Source of the DNA: Caballeronia jiangsuensis | Lineage (GTDB): Bacteria; Pseudomonadota; Gammaproteobacteria; Burkholderiales; Burkholderiaceae | DNA length: 34,934 nt | Reading direction: 5' to 3' | Assembly: GCA_000648925.1 (NCBI GenBank) | Contig: JFHF01000070.1 | Coordinates: 1 to 34,934 of the forward strand | Shown here: positions 1 to 7,882 of the stretch, piece by piece | Layout: every line of letters starts with the position of its first letter | How positions within the stretch are numbered: position 1 is the stretch's first letter | The notes under the pieces: model-generated | What the model saw: the letters and a program-made list of their open reading frames with translations, nothing else | What the model was told of the DNA's origin: nothing | Database searches by the model: none | Made by a program: the position numbers and the translations under genes

Positions 1-1076
1 ATGCTTTGCGGCGTTTGCGGCAAAGGCGTTCTGCGCGCGGCGCTCACGCCGGTCGCGACAGACGTGGACGTGCTCGCTACGCCCGACGACCGTTGCGCAG
101 GCATCGACGTCACCGGACTGCGCGGGCGATCCACGCGAGGCGCGGGCGTCGAAGGCGTGGACGCGCGCGGTTTGTCGGCGGCGACGGACGCGCGCAAGCC
201 CGAGCCCGAAGGCTCGAATGCCGACGCCCGGCGCGGCGCGAATGCCGCCCCGGCCTCGCGATTCGCCGACGTCGCCGACGGGTTCAGCCAGTCCGCAGGC
301 ACGACCGGCTCCGTTTGCGCGACCGGAGGCGAGACGCCCGCGGCCTCGAATGCGGGGCGCTTCGCGTAAGCCTCGGCGGTGGCGATTGCGCTCGCGGTGG
401 CCGCCGACGCGCGGCTGACGGCGCTCTTGCCAGTCGCAGGTGGGCGCCACGGCGTCGGACGCTGATAACGGGTGCTACGGGGGCCGGTGGGAAGGCCGAG
501 CGTCGGCTCGTCGTGCGACGTGCGCGGCGGCGGCGCATCGAAACGCTCGGCGCGATGGGCACGTTCCTGCGAATCGCGCGCGGCTCGTGCGCGGGTGCGG
601 CGTTCGAACCAGCTGCCTGCCTTGTCGCGCGCTTTTTCGCGACCCGGCGAGCTCTGGCGCGGCTCGCTTTCGCGCTCGCGCGGCGTGAGCCAGTTTTGCG
701 GCAGGCCGAAGCCGAACGCTTCGTCCGCCCACGCGAGCACCGAACGCCAGCTGAATTCGATCAGCCAGGGCAGGAAGATCGCGAGCACGACGGCCGCGAT
801 CGCGGCTGCGCCGCCGAGATGCGCGGGTCCGCTCAACGCGGTGGCGAGCGCGCGTCCGCAGCGATTGATGTTCGCCTGCGTTTCGAGCGAGTTTGCGAGC
901 GCGCCTTCGAGCGTGCTGCTCGCGAGCAGCACGCCGACGAAACCGAGCCAGAGGCGGATCGTGCCCGGGCCGCGCACGCCTTCCCTGCCCGGCAGCGCCA
1001 GCTTGACGATGCGCCAGAGGAGCGGAAGGAACCAGACGACCGATGCACCGAACCAGCCGAGAACTACCATGTGCAT
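1..1076 (-). CDS. ftsK: FtsK-like DNA translocase, N-terminal part (runs off the left edge)
   Basis: The first 358 residues of a larger protein are visible; the frame stays open to base 1. Residues about 3-27, 42-58 and 78-98 are hydrophobic membrane segments. They resemble segments 2-4 of the FtsK membrane domain: a WFGASVVWFLPLL helix, an RLWLGFVGVLLASS helix, then a GG-containing helix ending FSWRSVLAWADEAFG, like the E. coli FtsK ...WSWVTIAEKLGG end. A Pro/Ala/Arg/Ser-rich linker follows, as in FtsK. The translocase motor lies outside the window. FtsK anchors at the septum and pumps DNA for dimer resolution. An in-frame TGA lies upstream, so the start is ATG 1076 or 1070; the usual first membrane helix is therefore absent. 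Family assignment rests on this membrane domain only; the symbol is tentative because Burkholderiaceae often carry two ftsK genes. Confidence 0.7.
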   Translation of the reverse strand, partial: MHMVVLGWFGASVVWFLPLLWRIVKLALPGREGVRGPGTIRLWLGFVGVLLASSTLEGALANSLETQANINRCGRALATALSGPAHLGGAAAIAAVVLAIFLPWLIEFSWRSVLAWADEAFGFGLPQNWLTPRERESEPRQSSPGREKARDKAGSWFERRTRARAARDSQERAHRAERFDAPPPRTSHDEPTLGLPTGPRSTRYQRPTPWRPPATGKSAVSRASAATASAIATAEAYAKRPAFEAAGVSPPVAQTEPVVPADWLNPSATSANREAGAAFAPRRASAFEPSGSGLRASVAADKPRASTPSTPAPRVDRPRSPVTSMPAQRSSGVASTSTSVATGVSAARRTPLPQTPQS

Positions 1077-1246
1077 GCTTGAGCTTGAATCAATGTTGGG
1101 TGAAACGAATCAGGTTGTGACCCGAAGACTGCGCCCGGCCGCGCGTGTTGGCCGGACTGTTCGATCGAGCAGTTTAACGGGAAACCGCGCGGGAACCGCG
1201 CGGGTGCCGCGCACGCACGACGCGTGTGCCGCATGTACGCAACACA

Positions 1247-1837
1247 TCACTTCGCGCGAGCCGAGAAGGTGAGCACCTGGCCGTCGTCGAGCGTCAGTTT
1301 CAGCGCGGGCGGCGGATTCATCTGCACGCCGCTTTTCGCGATATGCGCGAGCGCGTCGAGATAGGGCCGCTCCAGCGCCGCGCCCGCACCCGAGACGCAC
1401 GCCATGCGCGTGCCGGCGAGGGGGCCGAAAGTCAGCTTGCCGTCCTTCAGATCGTAGGTGCCGCTGTAGCGGTTGCAGCCCGAAAAGCCGCTCGCCTGGC
1501 GATGACCGTTCGCGGTCGAGAAATCGAGCGTGAGCGGCCGCGCGCCGTTATCGCCCGCGTGCGGCACCGCGCGCGGCTGGCCGCTCGCGTCGGTCCAGCT
1601 CGTGAGATCCCATTGCGTGTCGTCGAGCAATTGCGTGGCGGCGGGATTATAAGGATCGGTGGGCGGCGCGCTCGCATCGGGATGCTTCGGCATCGCGCAA
1701 CCGGCGACGACGCTCGCCGCGACGACGAGCGCGCACGCGCGGGACGCAAGCGAAAGCGCCGCTTGGCGACGCGACAGGAAATTTGACGATGAGTGCGCCG
1801 AACGAAGAGCGGACGCGCGAAGGAAATGCGTGGGCAT
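1247..1837 (-). CDS. META-domain (HslJ-like) lipoprotein
   Basis: A 196-residue protein whose N-terminus has a basic stretch, a hydrophobic segment and a lipobox ending VVAGC, so it is probably lipidated and membrane anchored. The rest matches the META/HslJ domain: a DTQWDLTSW start, the central GFSGCNRYSGTY motif, LTFGPLAGTRMAC, and a C-terminal LDDGQVLTF strand. Cysteines in GCNRY and MAC are typical of the family. HslJ in E. coli is a heat-inducible outer-membrane protein linked to novobiocin resistance; a precise biochemical role is not established. The start is set at 1837, where an AGGA lies 8 bases upstream; an in-frame ATG at 1906 would place 23 extra residues before the signal peptide. 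It is divergent from purT and lies 170 bases before ftsK on the same strand. Confidence 0.85.
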   Translation of the reverse strand: MPTHFLRASALRSAHSSSNFLSRRQAALSLASRACALVVAASVVAGCAMPKHPDASAPPTDPYNPAATQLLDDTQWDLTSWTDASGQPRAVPHAGDNGARPLTLDFSTANGHRQASGFSGCNRYSGTYDLKDGKLTFGPLAGTRMACVSGAGAALERPYLDALAHIAKSGVQMNPPPALKLTLDDGQVLTFSARAK

Positions 1838-2039
1838 CGATGATCCTGAAGCAGGCGAAACCGTAAGGGTATCGCACGCGTCCTGCGATTTGTCTAGCGC
1901 CCGCAAGCAACAAAATGTTTGCCGCGGCTGTCATCGATAGACGATGCGCGGGGAATTCCGATCCGCATTCGCGTGTCAATACCGTTTGTGACGACGCCGT
2001 CAATAGGCCGGACGGCAGAGTGTTGCGGCGGGCGCTGCG

Positions 2040-2048
2040 TGTTAACAT
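2040..2048 (+). promoter_or_regulatory. Possible extended -10 promoter element for purT
   Basis: TGT followed by TAACAT forms an extended -10 pattern about 64 bases before the purT start, in the divergent gap between purT and the META lipoprotein gene. No convincing -35 box is seen at 17 bases. The remainder of the 274-base gap (1838-2111) shows nothing else recognisable. Confidence 0.3.
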
Positions 2049-2111
2049 CGCGCCCAATTCCGCCGCTTTCGCTTTACTGGCCTCGTCACCCGATCGATTC
2101 CCGGAGCACTC

Positions 2112-3344
2112 ATGCAGACCGATTCATTTCGTCCTGATGCCTTGCGCATCGGCACGCCGCTTTCCGCCAACGCCACGCGCGTGATGCTGCTCGGCGCGGG
2201 CGAGCTTGGCAAGGAAGTGATCATCGCGTTGCAGCGCCTGGGCGTCGAAGTGATCGCGGTCGATCGCTATGCGAATGCGCCGGGGCATCAGGTTGCGCAT
2301 CGCGCGCACGTCATCGACATGACCGACGCCGCCGCGCTGCGCGCGCTCGTCGAGAAGGAGCAGCCGCATCTGATCGTGCCGGAGATCGAGGCGATCGCGA
2401 CCGATGCGCTCGCTGAAATCGAAGCGGCGCAACTCGCGACCGTCATCCCGACGGCGCGCGCCACGCAGCTCACGATGAACCGCGAAGGCATCCGGCGACT
2501 CGCCGCCGAGGAACTCGGCCTGCCGACATCGCCCTATGCGTTCGCGCAATCGCTCGACGAGATGAAGGCGGCGATCGCCACGATCGGCTTTCCGTGCGTC
2601 GTGAAGCCGGTGATGTCGTCGTCGGGGAAGGGGCAATCGGTGCTCAAAAGCGACGCCGATGTCGAGCCGGCATGGAACTACGCGATGGCGGGCGGGCGCG
2701 TGAATCACGGCCGCGTGATCGTCGAGGGCTTCATCGACTTCGAATACGAGATCACGCAACTCACCGTGCGCGCGGCGGACCCCGAGAGCGGCGAAACGCA
2801 AACGTACTTCTGCGATCCGATCGGCCATGTGCAGGTCGCGGGCGATTACGTCGAATCGTGGCAGCCGCAACCGATGAGCCCGGCCGCGCTCGAAAAAGCG
2901 CGCGATGTCGCCGCCAAAGTCACGACCGCGCTCGGCGGACGCGGGCTTTTCGGCGTCGAGCTTTTCGTGCGCGGCGACGACGTCTGGTTCTCCGAAGTGA
3001 GCCCGCGTCCGCACGACACCGGTCTCGTCACGCTCGCGACGCAGCGCTTCTCCGAGTTCGAACTGCATGCGCGCGCGATCCTCGGCTTGCCCGTGGATAC
3101 CGCGCTGCGCGCGCCCGGCGCGTCCGCCGTCATCTACGGCGGTCTGGATGAAACGGGCATCGCGTTCGAAGGCGTGGCGCAAGCGCTCGCGGTGCCGGGC
3201 GCGGACTTGCGGCTGTTCGGCAAGCCGGAGAGCTTCGTGAAGCGCCGCATGGGTGTCGCGGTCGCGACGGGCGCCGACACCGACGAAGCGCGCGAGCGCG
3301 CGAAACTCGCGGCGTCGAAGGTGCGGCCGGTTTCGGCAAAATGA
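2112..3344 (+). CDS. purT: Formate-dependent phosphoribosylglycinamide formyltransferase (GAR transformylase 2)
   Basis: A 410-residue cytosolic ATP-grasp enzyme that makes formylglycinamide ribonucleotide from GAR, formate and ATP, the third step of purine synthesis, without folate. The N-terminal domain has the VMLLGAGELGKEV nucleotide loop (about residues 24-36) and VPEIEAIATDAL; the ATP-grasp core shows FPCVVKPVMSSSGKGQS and, near residue 290, FSEVSPRPHDTGLVT, all hallmarks of PurT. Length is about normal for the family (E. coli 392). A GGAG lies five bases before ATG 2112. The gene is followed after 31 bases by a small lipoprotein gene and may be cotranscribed with it. Another purine gene, purD, lies in the same window at 27-29 kb but in a separate unit. 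Confidence 0.96.
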   Translation: MQTDSFRPDALRIGTPLSANATRVMLLGAGELGKEVIIALQRLGVEVIAVDRYANAPGHQVAHRAHVIDMTDAAALRALVEKEQPHLIVPEIEAIATDALAEIEAAQLATVIPTARATQLTMNREGIRRLAAEELGLPTSPYAFAQSLDEMKAAIATIGFPCVVKPVMSSSGKGQSVLKSDADVEPAWNYAMAGGRVNHGRVIVEGFIDFEYEITQLTVRAADPESGETQTYFCDPIGHVQVAGDYVESWQPQPMSPAALEKARDVAAKVTTALGGRGLFGVELFVRGDDVWFSEVSPRPHDTGLVTLATQRFSEFELHARAILGLPVDTALRAPGASAVIYGGLDETGIAFEGVAQALAVPGADLRLFGKPESFVKRRMGVAVATGADTDEARERAKLAASKVRPVSAK

Positions 3345-3375
3345 CCGGCGCGCGGGCGCCGGCGGGAGCGTGAGC

Positions 3376-3546
3376 GTGAAATGGAAAGCGCTGGCCGCGC
3401 TCGTCGCGGCTTCCCTGGGACTCTCGGGCTGCGGACTTGCAGCGGCGCCGTGCCGCATTGCCTCGGCGGGGCTGAAGATCGTGCCGGTCGTCGGGCATGT
3501 CGCGGCCGCGCCGACCGACGCATGCGCCGAAGTGATCGATCCTTGA
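3376..3546 (+). CDS. Small lipoprotein (probably the DUF6726-type Burkholderia family)
   Basis: A 56-residue protein starting at GTG 3376, with GGGAG seven bases upstream; another GTG at 3370 is too close to that site. It has a Lys-Trp-Lys start, a hydrophobic core (ALAALVAASLGL) and the lipobox LSGC, so the mature lipoprotein is only about 37 residues. The mature part has the pattern CGLAAAPCRIASAGLKIVPVVGH and ends DACAEVIDP. I recall such short conserved lipoproteins next to housekeeping genes in Burkholderia; the DUF number is from memory and is the least sure part. Function unknown. It sits 31 bases after purT and 41 bases before the lysozyme-inhibitor-like gene, all on the same strand. 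Confidence 0.72.
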   Translation: MKWKALAALVAASLGLSGCGLAAAPCRIASAGLKIVPVVGHVAAAPTDACAEVIDP

Positions 3547-3587
3547 TCGCCGGCGCGCGCATCGACTTCGAAACCATCGCGAATCGG

Positions 3588-3947
3588 ATGATGAAGAAAA
3601 CAATCGCACTCATGCTCGCGTCGCTCGTGGCACAGTCGGCGCTCGCCATGCCGCTCACCGTGCCGCAGATCCAGACCGCGTCGACGCAAACCACGCGTTA
3701 CGACTGCAAGGACGGCAAGAGCGTGTCGGTTCAGTACACGAACACGCGCAATCGTCAAAGCTTCGCGGCGCTGACCGTCGACGGGCGCAAGCTGCTGTTC
3801 GTGAACGTGATCGCGGGATCGGGCGCGAAATACGTCGCCGATCAATACACGTGGTGGACCAAGGGCCCGCAGGCGAACCTGTACGACGAAATGGCCGCGA
3901 AGGATTCGCCGCCGCTGCTCGCGGATTGCGAAGCGCGCAAGAAGTAG
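3588..3947 (+). CDS. MliC-family C-type lysozyme inhibitor-like periplasmic protein
   Basis: A 119-residue secreted protein. The first 20 or so residues are a classical signal peptide (MKK, hydrophobic core, cleavage after SALA). There is no lipobox cysteine, so it is probably free in the periplasm rather than a lipoprotein. The mature domain follows the MliC pattern: RYDCKDGKSVSVQYTN, FAALTVDGRKL, GSGAKYVADQYTWWTKG and a late cysteine in LADCEARKK that would pair with the first cysteine. MliC proteins bind and block host C-type lysozyme. Start is ATG 3588 or the adjacent ATG 3591; neither has a strong ribosome-binding site. It may be read together with the small lipoprotein gene upstream. 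Family assignment is by motif only. Confidence 0.82.
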   Translation: MMKKTIALMLASLVAQSALAMPLTVPQIQTASTQTTRYDCKDGKSVSVQYTNTRNRQSFAALTVDGRKLLFVNVIAGSGAKYVADQYTWWTKGPQANLYDEMAAKDSPPLLADCEARKK

Positions 3948-4366
3948 GCGCGCGGCATGCCGGAGCGCGGTCCGGCCGTGCTTTCGCGCCGCGGGAGCGC
4001 ACTCGCGTGCGGTGCTACAATGTGCGGCTTTCCGGCTGTGGAAATCGCGGCCGGTCCGAATTCCGGATTTTCGGCATCGCCGTTCGATGCCGGCTGAGCG
4101 GTACACGGGCCTCGAGCGAACCGCCGCTCAGAAAATCGGGGATGCCGCTTGCCTTCAAGGCGTCATCGAAGCCGTGTCCCATCTGAGCGCAGGCTCGATA
4201 CCGGCCGCCCCGTGCAGCGCGCACTGTGTGCCTGTTTGATGCGCCGCGTGCGCCAACGAAACCCATCCGCGCAAGCAAGCGGTCGCGACGTTCGACCGGA
4301 CGATTCGACCGATTTTTTACGCGCGCCGCATCGAGCGGCACTTTAGCGAAAGCCAATATAGTCACC
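3948..4366 (+). promoter_or_regulatory. Long structured leader upstream of rhlE with an attenuator-like site
   Basis: This 419-base gap has no gene. At 4013-4021 an extended -10 (TGC then TACAAT) would start a transcript about 340 bases before rhlE. Downstream are perfect hairpins: 4073-4079 with 4085-4091 (seven pairs, loop of five) and 4094-4101 with 4124-4131 (eight pairs). CGGTCG at 4280-4285 can pair with CGACCG at 4293-4298 or with a second CGACCG at 4306-4311; the second is followed by A and six T residues (4313-4318), like a terminator 48 bases before the start codon. A TATAGT at 4357-4362 just before ATG could alternatively be a promoter for a leaderless message. Structure and function are inferred. 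Confidence 0.4.
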
Positions 4367-5851
4367 ATGTCCGATTCCGCCGCCACGAACACGTCCACCG
4401 CAGGGGCCGACGCGTCGACGTTCGACCAGTTCGGATTGTCCGCCGACATCCTGAAAGCGGTGAGCGAGTCCGGCTACACCACGCCCACGCCGATCCAGGC
4501 GCAGGCGATTCCGGTCGTCCTCGCGGGCCGCGACGTCATGGGCGCCGCGCAGACCGGCACCGGCAAGACCGCGAGCTTCTCGCTGCCGATCATCCAGCGC
4601 CTGTTGCCGTCGGCAAACACGAGCGCATCGCCCGCGCGCCATCCGGTGCGCGCGCTGATGCTCACGCCGACGCGCGAGCTCGCCGACCAGGTCGCCGCCA
4701 ACGTCCAGACCTACTCGAAGCACACGCCGCTGCGCAGCACGGTGGTGTTCGGCGGCGTCGACATGAATCCGCAGTCCGACGCGCTGCGCCGCGGCGTCGA
4801 AATCCTGATCGCGACGCCCGGACGCCTGCTGGATCACGTGCAGCAAAAGACGGTCAATCTCGGCCAGGTGCAGATGCTCGTGCTCGACGAAGCCGACCGC
4901 ATGCTGGACATGGGCTTTCTGCCCGACCTGCAGCGCATCCTGAATCTGTTGCCGAAGGAGCGTCAGACGCTGCTGTTCTCGGCCACGTTCTCGCCCGAAA
5001 TCAAGAAGCTCGCGTCGACGTATCTGCGCAATCCGCAGACGATCGAAGTCGCGCGCAGCAATTCGACCGCGACCAACGTGCGCCAGATCGTTTTCGAGGT
5101 GCACGAGAGCGACAAGTCCGGCGCGGTCGCGCAACTCATTCGCGAGCGCGAACTGAAGCAGGTGATCGTGTTCTGCAACAGCAAGATCGGCGCGAGCCGG
5201 CTGGCGCGCGTGCTGGAGCGCGACGGCATCGTTGCGACGGCGATCCACGGCGACCGCACTCAGAGCGAGCGTATGCAGGCGCTCGACGCGTTCAAACGCG
5301 GCGAGATCGAGGCGCTCGTCGCCACCGACGTCGCCGCGCGCGGTCTCGATATCGCCGAATTGCCGGCTGTCATCAACTTCGATCTGCCGTTCAACGCGGA
5401 AGATTACGTGCACCGTATCGGCCGGACCGGGCGCGCGGGCGCGTCGGGCGACGCGCTGTCGCTGTGCAGCGCGAACGAGCGCAAGCAGCTCGCCGACATC
5501 GAGAAGCTGATCAAGCGTCCGCTCGAAGTCGAGTCGCTCCAGGTGACGACGCGCGTGCGTCACGACGGATCGGCGCCGCGCCGCGATGAGCGCTTCGGCC
5601 GTCCGGAGCGCACGGAGCATCGGCATGCGTCACGCGACGAGTCCGGTTCGCGCCGCCGTCCGGCGGGCGCGCACGATCGTCCGCGCGGCCGTCAGCAGCC
5701 CGTCGACGAGTTTTTCCTGAAGCCGTATGAGCCGTCGCCGTCGGCGATGAAGCGTCACGAGGAAACGGTCGAACCCGAGCGCAAGACCGCGCCGAAGCAG
5801 CCCCTCGCGGCATTGCTCGGCGGGCTGGGAATGCCGCGCAAGTCGTCGTGA
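4367..5851 (+). CDS. rhlE: DEAD-box ATP-dependent RNA helicase, RhlE type
   Basis: A 494-residue cytosolic RNA helicase that unwinds RNA duplexes in ribosome assembly and RNA decay. Helicase motifs are all visible: the Q motif FDQFGLSADILKAV with PTPIQAQAIP, motif I AQTGTGKT, PTRELADQ, motif II DEADRMLDMGF, motif III LFSATF, ARGLDI, and motif VI HRIGRTGRAG. After about residue 375 the tail is rich in Arg, His, Pro and Ser, typical of RhlE-type helicases and probably disordered RNA-binding sequence. Start ATG 4367 matches the family; an in-frame GTG at 4226 would add 47 residues without resemblance to helicases. No clear Shine-Dalgarno site precedes ATG 4367. The long leader suggests post-transcriptional control. 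Closely related DEAD-box families make the exact subfamily name slightly less sure. Confidence 0.92.
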   Translation: MSDSAATNTSTAGADASTFDQFGLSADILKAVSESGYTTPTPIQAQAIPVVLAGRDVMGAAQTGTGKTASFSLPIIQRLLPSANTSASPARHPVRALMLTPTRELADQVAANVQTYSKHTPLRSTVVFGGVDMNPQSDALRRGVEILIATPGRLLDHVQQKTVNLGQVQMLVLDEADRMLDMGFLPDLQRILNLLPKERQTLLFSATFSPEIKKLASTYLRNPQTIEVARSNSTATNVRQIVFEVHESDKSGAVAQLIRERELKQVIVFCNSKIGASRLARVLERDGIVATAIHGDRTQSERMQALDAFKRGEIEALVATDVAARGLDIAELPAVINFDLPFNAEDYVHRIGRTGRAGASGDALSLCSANERKQLADIEKLIKRPLEVESLQVTTRVRHDGSAPRRDERFGRPERTEHRHASRDESGSRRRPAGAHDRPRGRQQPVDEFFLKPYEPSPSAMKRHEETVEPERKTAPKQPLAALLGGLGMPRKSS

Positions 5852-5868
5852 TGTCCTGAAGCCGAATG

Positions 5869-5899
5869 AAAAAAGGCAGCCCTTGCGGCTGCCTTTTTT
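5869..5899. terminator. Bidirectional intrinsic terminator between rhlE and gluQ
   Basis: Perfect stem GGCAGCC (5875-5881) with GGCTGCC (5887-5893), loop of five, preceded by six A and followed by six T residues. It therefore works on both strands. It lies 17 bases after rhlE and 17 bases after the stop of the convergent gluQ. Confidence 0.93.
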
Positions 5900-5916
5900 G
5901 CTTTAGGGCGATGGAT

Positions 5917-6786
5917 CTAGCGCGCGAAGCGCTTCGCCCATTCGGCCGTCGCGGCGCTGTAGAACGTGTCGAGCGAACCGGCCGAAACGTGGATGTCGAG
6001 ATGCCTCGCCGCCTCGACGAGCGCTTCGAGCGGCGCGTGCCGATCGAGCGGCGCCGCGCCCGTCTGCTTGCTCAGTTTTTCACCGGCATCGTTGTTGACG
6101 ACGTCCACGTGCAGATAAGCCGGCGTCGGCACGCCGAGGCGCTGCTGCAGATAGATTTGCCGCGCGGTCGAATCGAGGAGATCGGCGCCGCGCACGATAT
6201 GCGTGATACCGGCGTCGGCATCATCGACGACGACCGCGAGTTGATAAGCCCACAGCCCGTCCGCGCGCTTCAGCGCGAAATCGCCGACTTCCGTCGCGAG
6301 ATTCTGCGTTTGCGGCCCTTGCCAGCGATCGACGAACGTAATGACCGCCGCATCGCCATCCGGCACACGCAGCCGCCATGCGCGCGCGGGCTTGCCGTGC
6401 AGGCCGTCGCGGCATGTTCCCGGATAAGCGAGCGTCGCGTGGCGCGCATGCGTGTGCACCAGCGAATCCGCGATTTCGCGTCGCGTGCAGCCGCACGGAT
6501 AGATGAAGCCCGCCGTCTGAAGGCGTTCGAACGCGGCCTGATACGCATCGCCGCGTGCGCTTTGCCAGACCGGAGCTTCGTCCGAATGCATGCCGAAATG
6601 CGCGAGCGTCGCGAGGATTTCATCGGCGGCGCCGGGCACCGTGCGCGGGGCATCGACATCTTCGATGCGCACGATCCAGCTTCCGCCGTGCGCGCGGGCA
6701 TCGAGAAAACTCGCGAGCGCGCTGACGAGCGAGCCCGCGTGCAGCGGACCGGTGGGCGAGGGCGCGAAGCGGCCGCGATAAGACAT
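5917..6786 (-). CDS. gluQ: Glutamyl-Q tRNA(Asp) synthetase
   Basis: A 289-residue paralogue of the glutamyl-tRNA synthetase catalytic domain, without the anticodon-binding part. It attaches glutamate to queuosine at position 34 of tRNA(Asp). Seen directly: the N-terminal GRFAPSPTGPLHAGSL segment containing the HIGH-like motif, RIEDVDAPR, the cysteine cluster YPCGCTRREI plus a later GTCR that binds zinc in this family, and the KMSKS-like EKLSKQTGA near residue 240. The length is normal for GluQ (about 290-310). It starts seven bases after the trhO stop on the same strand, so the two genes form a tRNA wobble-position modification operon (trhO-gluQ). Transcription ends at the shared terminator at 5869-5899. 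Confidence 0.95.
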   Translation of the reverse strand: MSYRGRFAPSPTGPLHAGSLVSALASFLDARAHGGSWIVRIEDVDAPRTVPGAADEILATLAHFGMHSDEAPVWQSARGDAYQAAFERLQTAGFIYPCGCTRREIADSLVHTHARHATLAYPGTCRDGLHGKPARAWRLRVPDGDAAVITFVDRWQGPQTQNLATEVGDFALKRADGLWAYQLAVVVDDADAGITHIVRGADLLDSTARQIYLQQRLGVPTPAYLHVDVVNNDAGEKLSKQTGAAPLDRHAPLEALVEAARHLDIHVSAGSLDTFYSAATAEWAKRFAR

Positions 6787-6793
6787 CGAGCGC

Positions 6794-7657
6794 TTAAGCC
6801 GCGCGGCTGACCTTTGCGTCGGGATGGCAGGCCGGGCATGTCTCGCCGGGCGTGTAGAACGGCGACGTCTGATCTTCCACCGACACCACCGCGCGGCAGC
6901 CGAAGCATTGCGCGGTCGCGGTGGGCTGCAGGCTCGGATCGAGCGCCGTGCGGTAATCGAACACGAAACATTCGCCGGTGTAATGCGCGCCGCCCACTTC
7001 CTCGAAATACTTCAGAATGCCGCCTTCGAGCTGATACACGTGCTCGATGCCGACTTCCTTCATGTGAATCGCGGCCTTTTCGCAGCGGATTCCGCCGGTG
7101 CAGAACGACACGATGGTCTTGTCCTGCAGATCCGCGCGATTCTGCTCGATCACCGCGGGAAACTCGCTGAATTTCGTGATGCGGTAATCGAGCGCGTTGT
7201 CGAACGTGCCGACATCAACTTCGAACGCGTTGCGCGTGTCGAGCATCACGACCGGACGGCCTTCGTCGTCGTGGCCGCGGTCGAGCCAGGCTTTCAGCGT
7301 GGGCGCATCGACGGACGGCGCGCGGCCGAGTTCCGGCCTGATCGCGGGCTTCTTCATCGTGATGATTTCGCGCTTGAGCTTCACGAGCATGCGGCGAAAC
7401 GGCTGCTTCGCGGAAATGCTTTCCTTGAACTGAAGATCGGCGAAACGGCCGCCGAAGAGCGCATCCGTGCGGATATAGTCGATGAATTCGCGGACTTCGG
7501 CGATCGGCCCCGCGATGAAAAGGTTGATGCCCTCCGGCGCCAGCAGAATCGTGCCTTTCAGGCCGAGCGCGTTGCAGCGTTCGGTGACGAGCGGCCGCCA
7601 CGCGGGGCCGTCCTCGATGGTGACGAATTTATAGGCGGAGAGGTTCAGAATGCTCAT
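6794..7657 (-). CDS. trhO: tRNA uridine-34 hydroxylase (rhodanese-type)
   Basis: A 287-residue cytosolic enzyme that makes 5-hydroxyuridine at the wobble position of tRNA in an oxygen-dependent reaction. The N-terminal domain begins YKFVTIEDGPAWRPL and holds GTILLAPEGINLFIAG. The central rhodanese domain has LDTRNAFEVDVGTF and the loop SFCTGGIRCEKAA, whose first cysteine is the catalytic one in the family. The C-terminus holds two CxxC pairs (CFGC and CPAC) that may bind metal. Start ATG 7657 gives the usual N-terminus; an upstream in-frame ATG at 7795 adds unrelated sequence. It is divergent from dnaE, with 225 bases between, and lies seven bases upstream of gluQ. Confidence 0.94.
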   Translation of the reverse strand: MSILNLSAYKFVTIEDGPAWRPLVTERCNALGLKGTILLAPEGINLFIAGPIAEVREFIDYIRTDALFGGRFADLQFKESISAKQPFRRMLVKLKREIITMKKPAIRPELGRAPSVDAPTLKAWLDRGHDDEGRPVVMLDTRNAFEVDVGTFDNALDYRITKFSEFPAVIEQNRADLQDKTIVSFCTGGIRCEKAAIHMKEVGIEHVYQLEGGILKYFEEVGGAHYTGECFVFDYRTALDPSLQPTATAQCFGCRAVVSVEDQTSPFYTPGETCPACHPDAKVSRAA

Positions 7658-7882
7658 GATCGGATGACGCGCAAACGGCTGTAACGGGTAAAAAGTGCGC
7701 GGATGAATCGCGCGCAAAACACGTATTATCCCGCAAACGGCGCGTGGCTCTCCCGGATTCGATCCGCCGCGTCGCCTCGCTTTGCGCGTGCGCAATTTCG
7801 GGCGTGCGCGCGGGCCTTATCCGTTCGGCCAACGCGATCGCCGCGCCCGATTTCGCGTATGTCCCGCATGTACAATACCGCC

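Noticed and set aside
6..1082. Plus-strand open frame over the ftsK region
   Set aside because: Arginine-rich shadow; the minus strand gives clear membrane helices and FtsK similarity.
2124..4106. Long minus-strand open frame opposite purT
   Set aside because: Spans purT, the small lipoprotein and the lysozyme inhibitor gene; composition typical of a GC-rich shadow.
4226..4366. N-terminal extension of RhlE from GTG 4226
   Set aside because: Extra residues do not resemble helicases, no ribosome-binding site, and they overlap the structured leader.
7871..7876. TACAAT six bases before dnaE as a promoter
   Set aside because: Would give a leaderless dnaE message and has no -35 partner; not enough to call.
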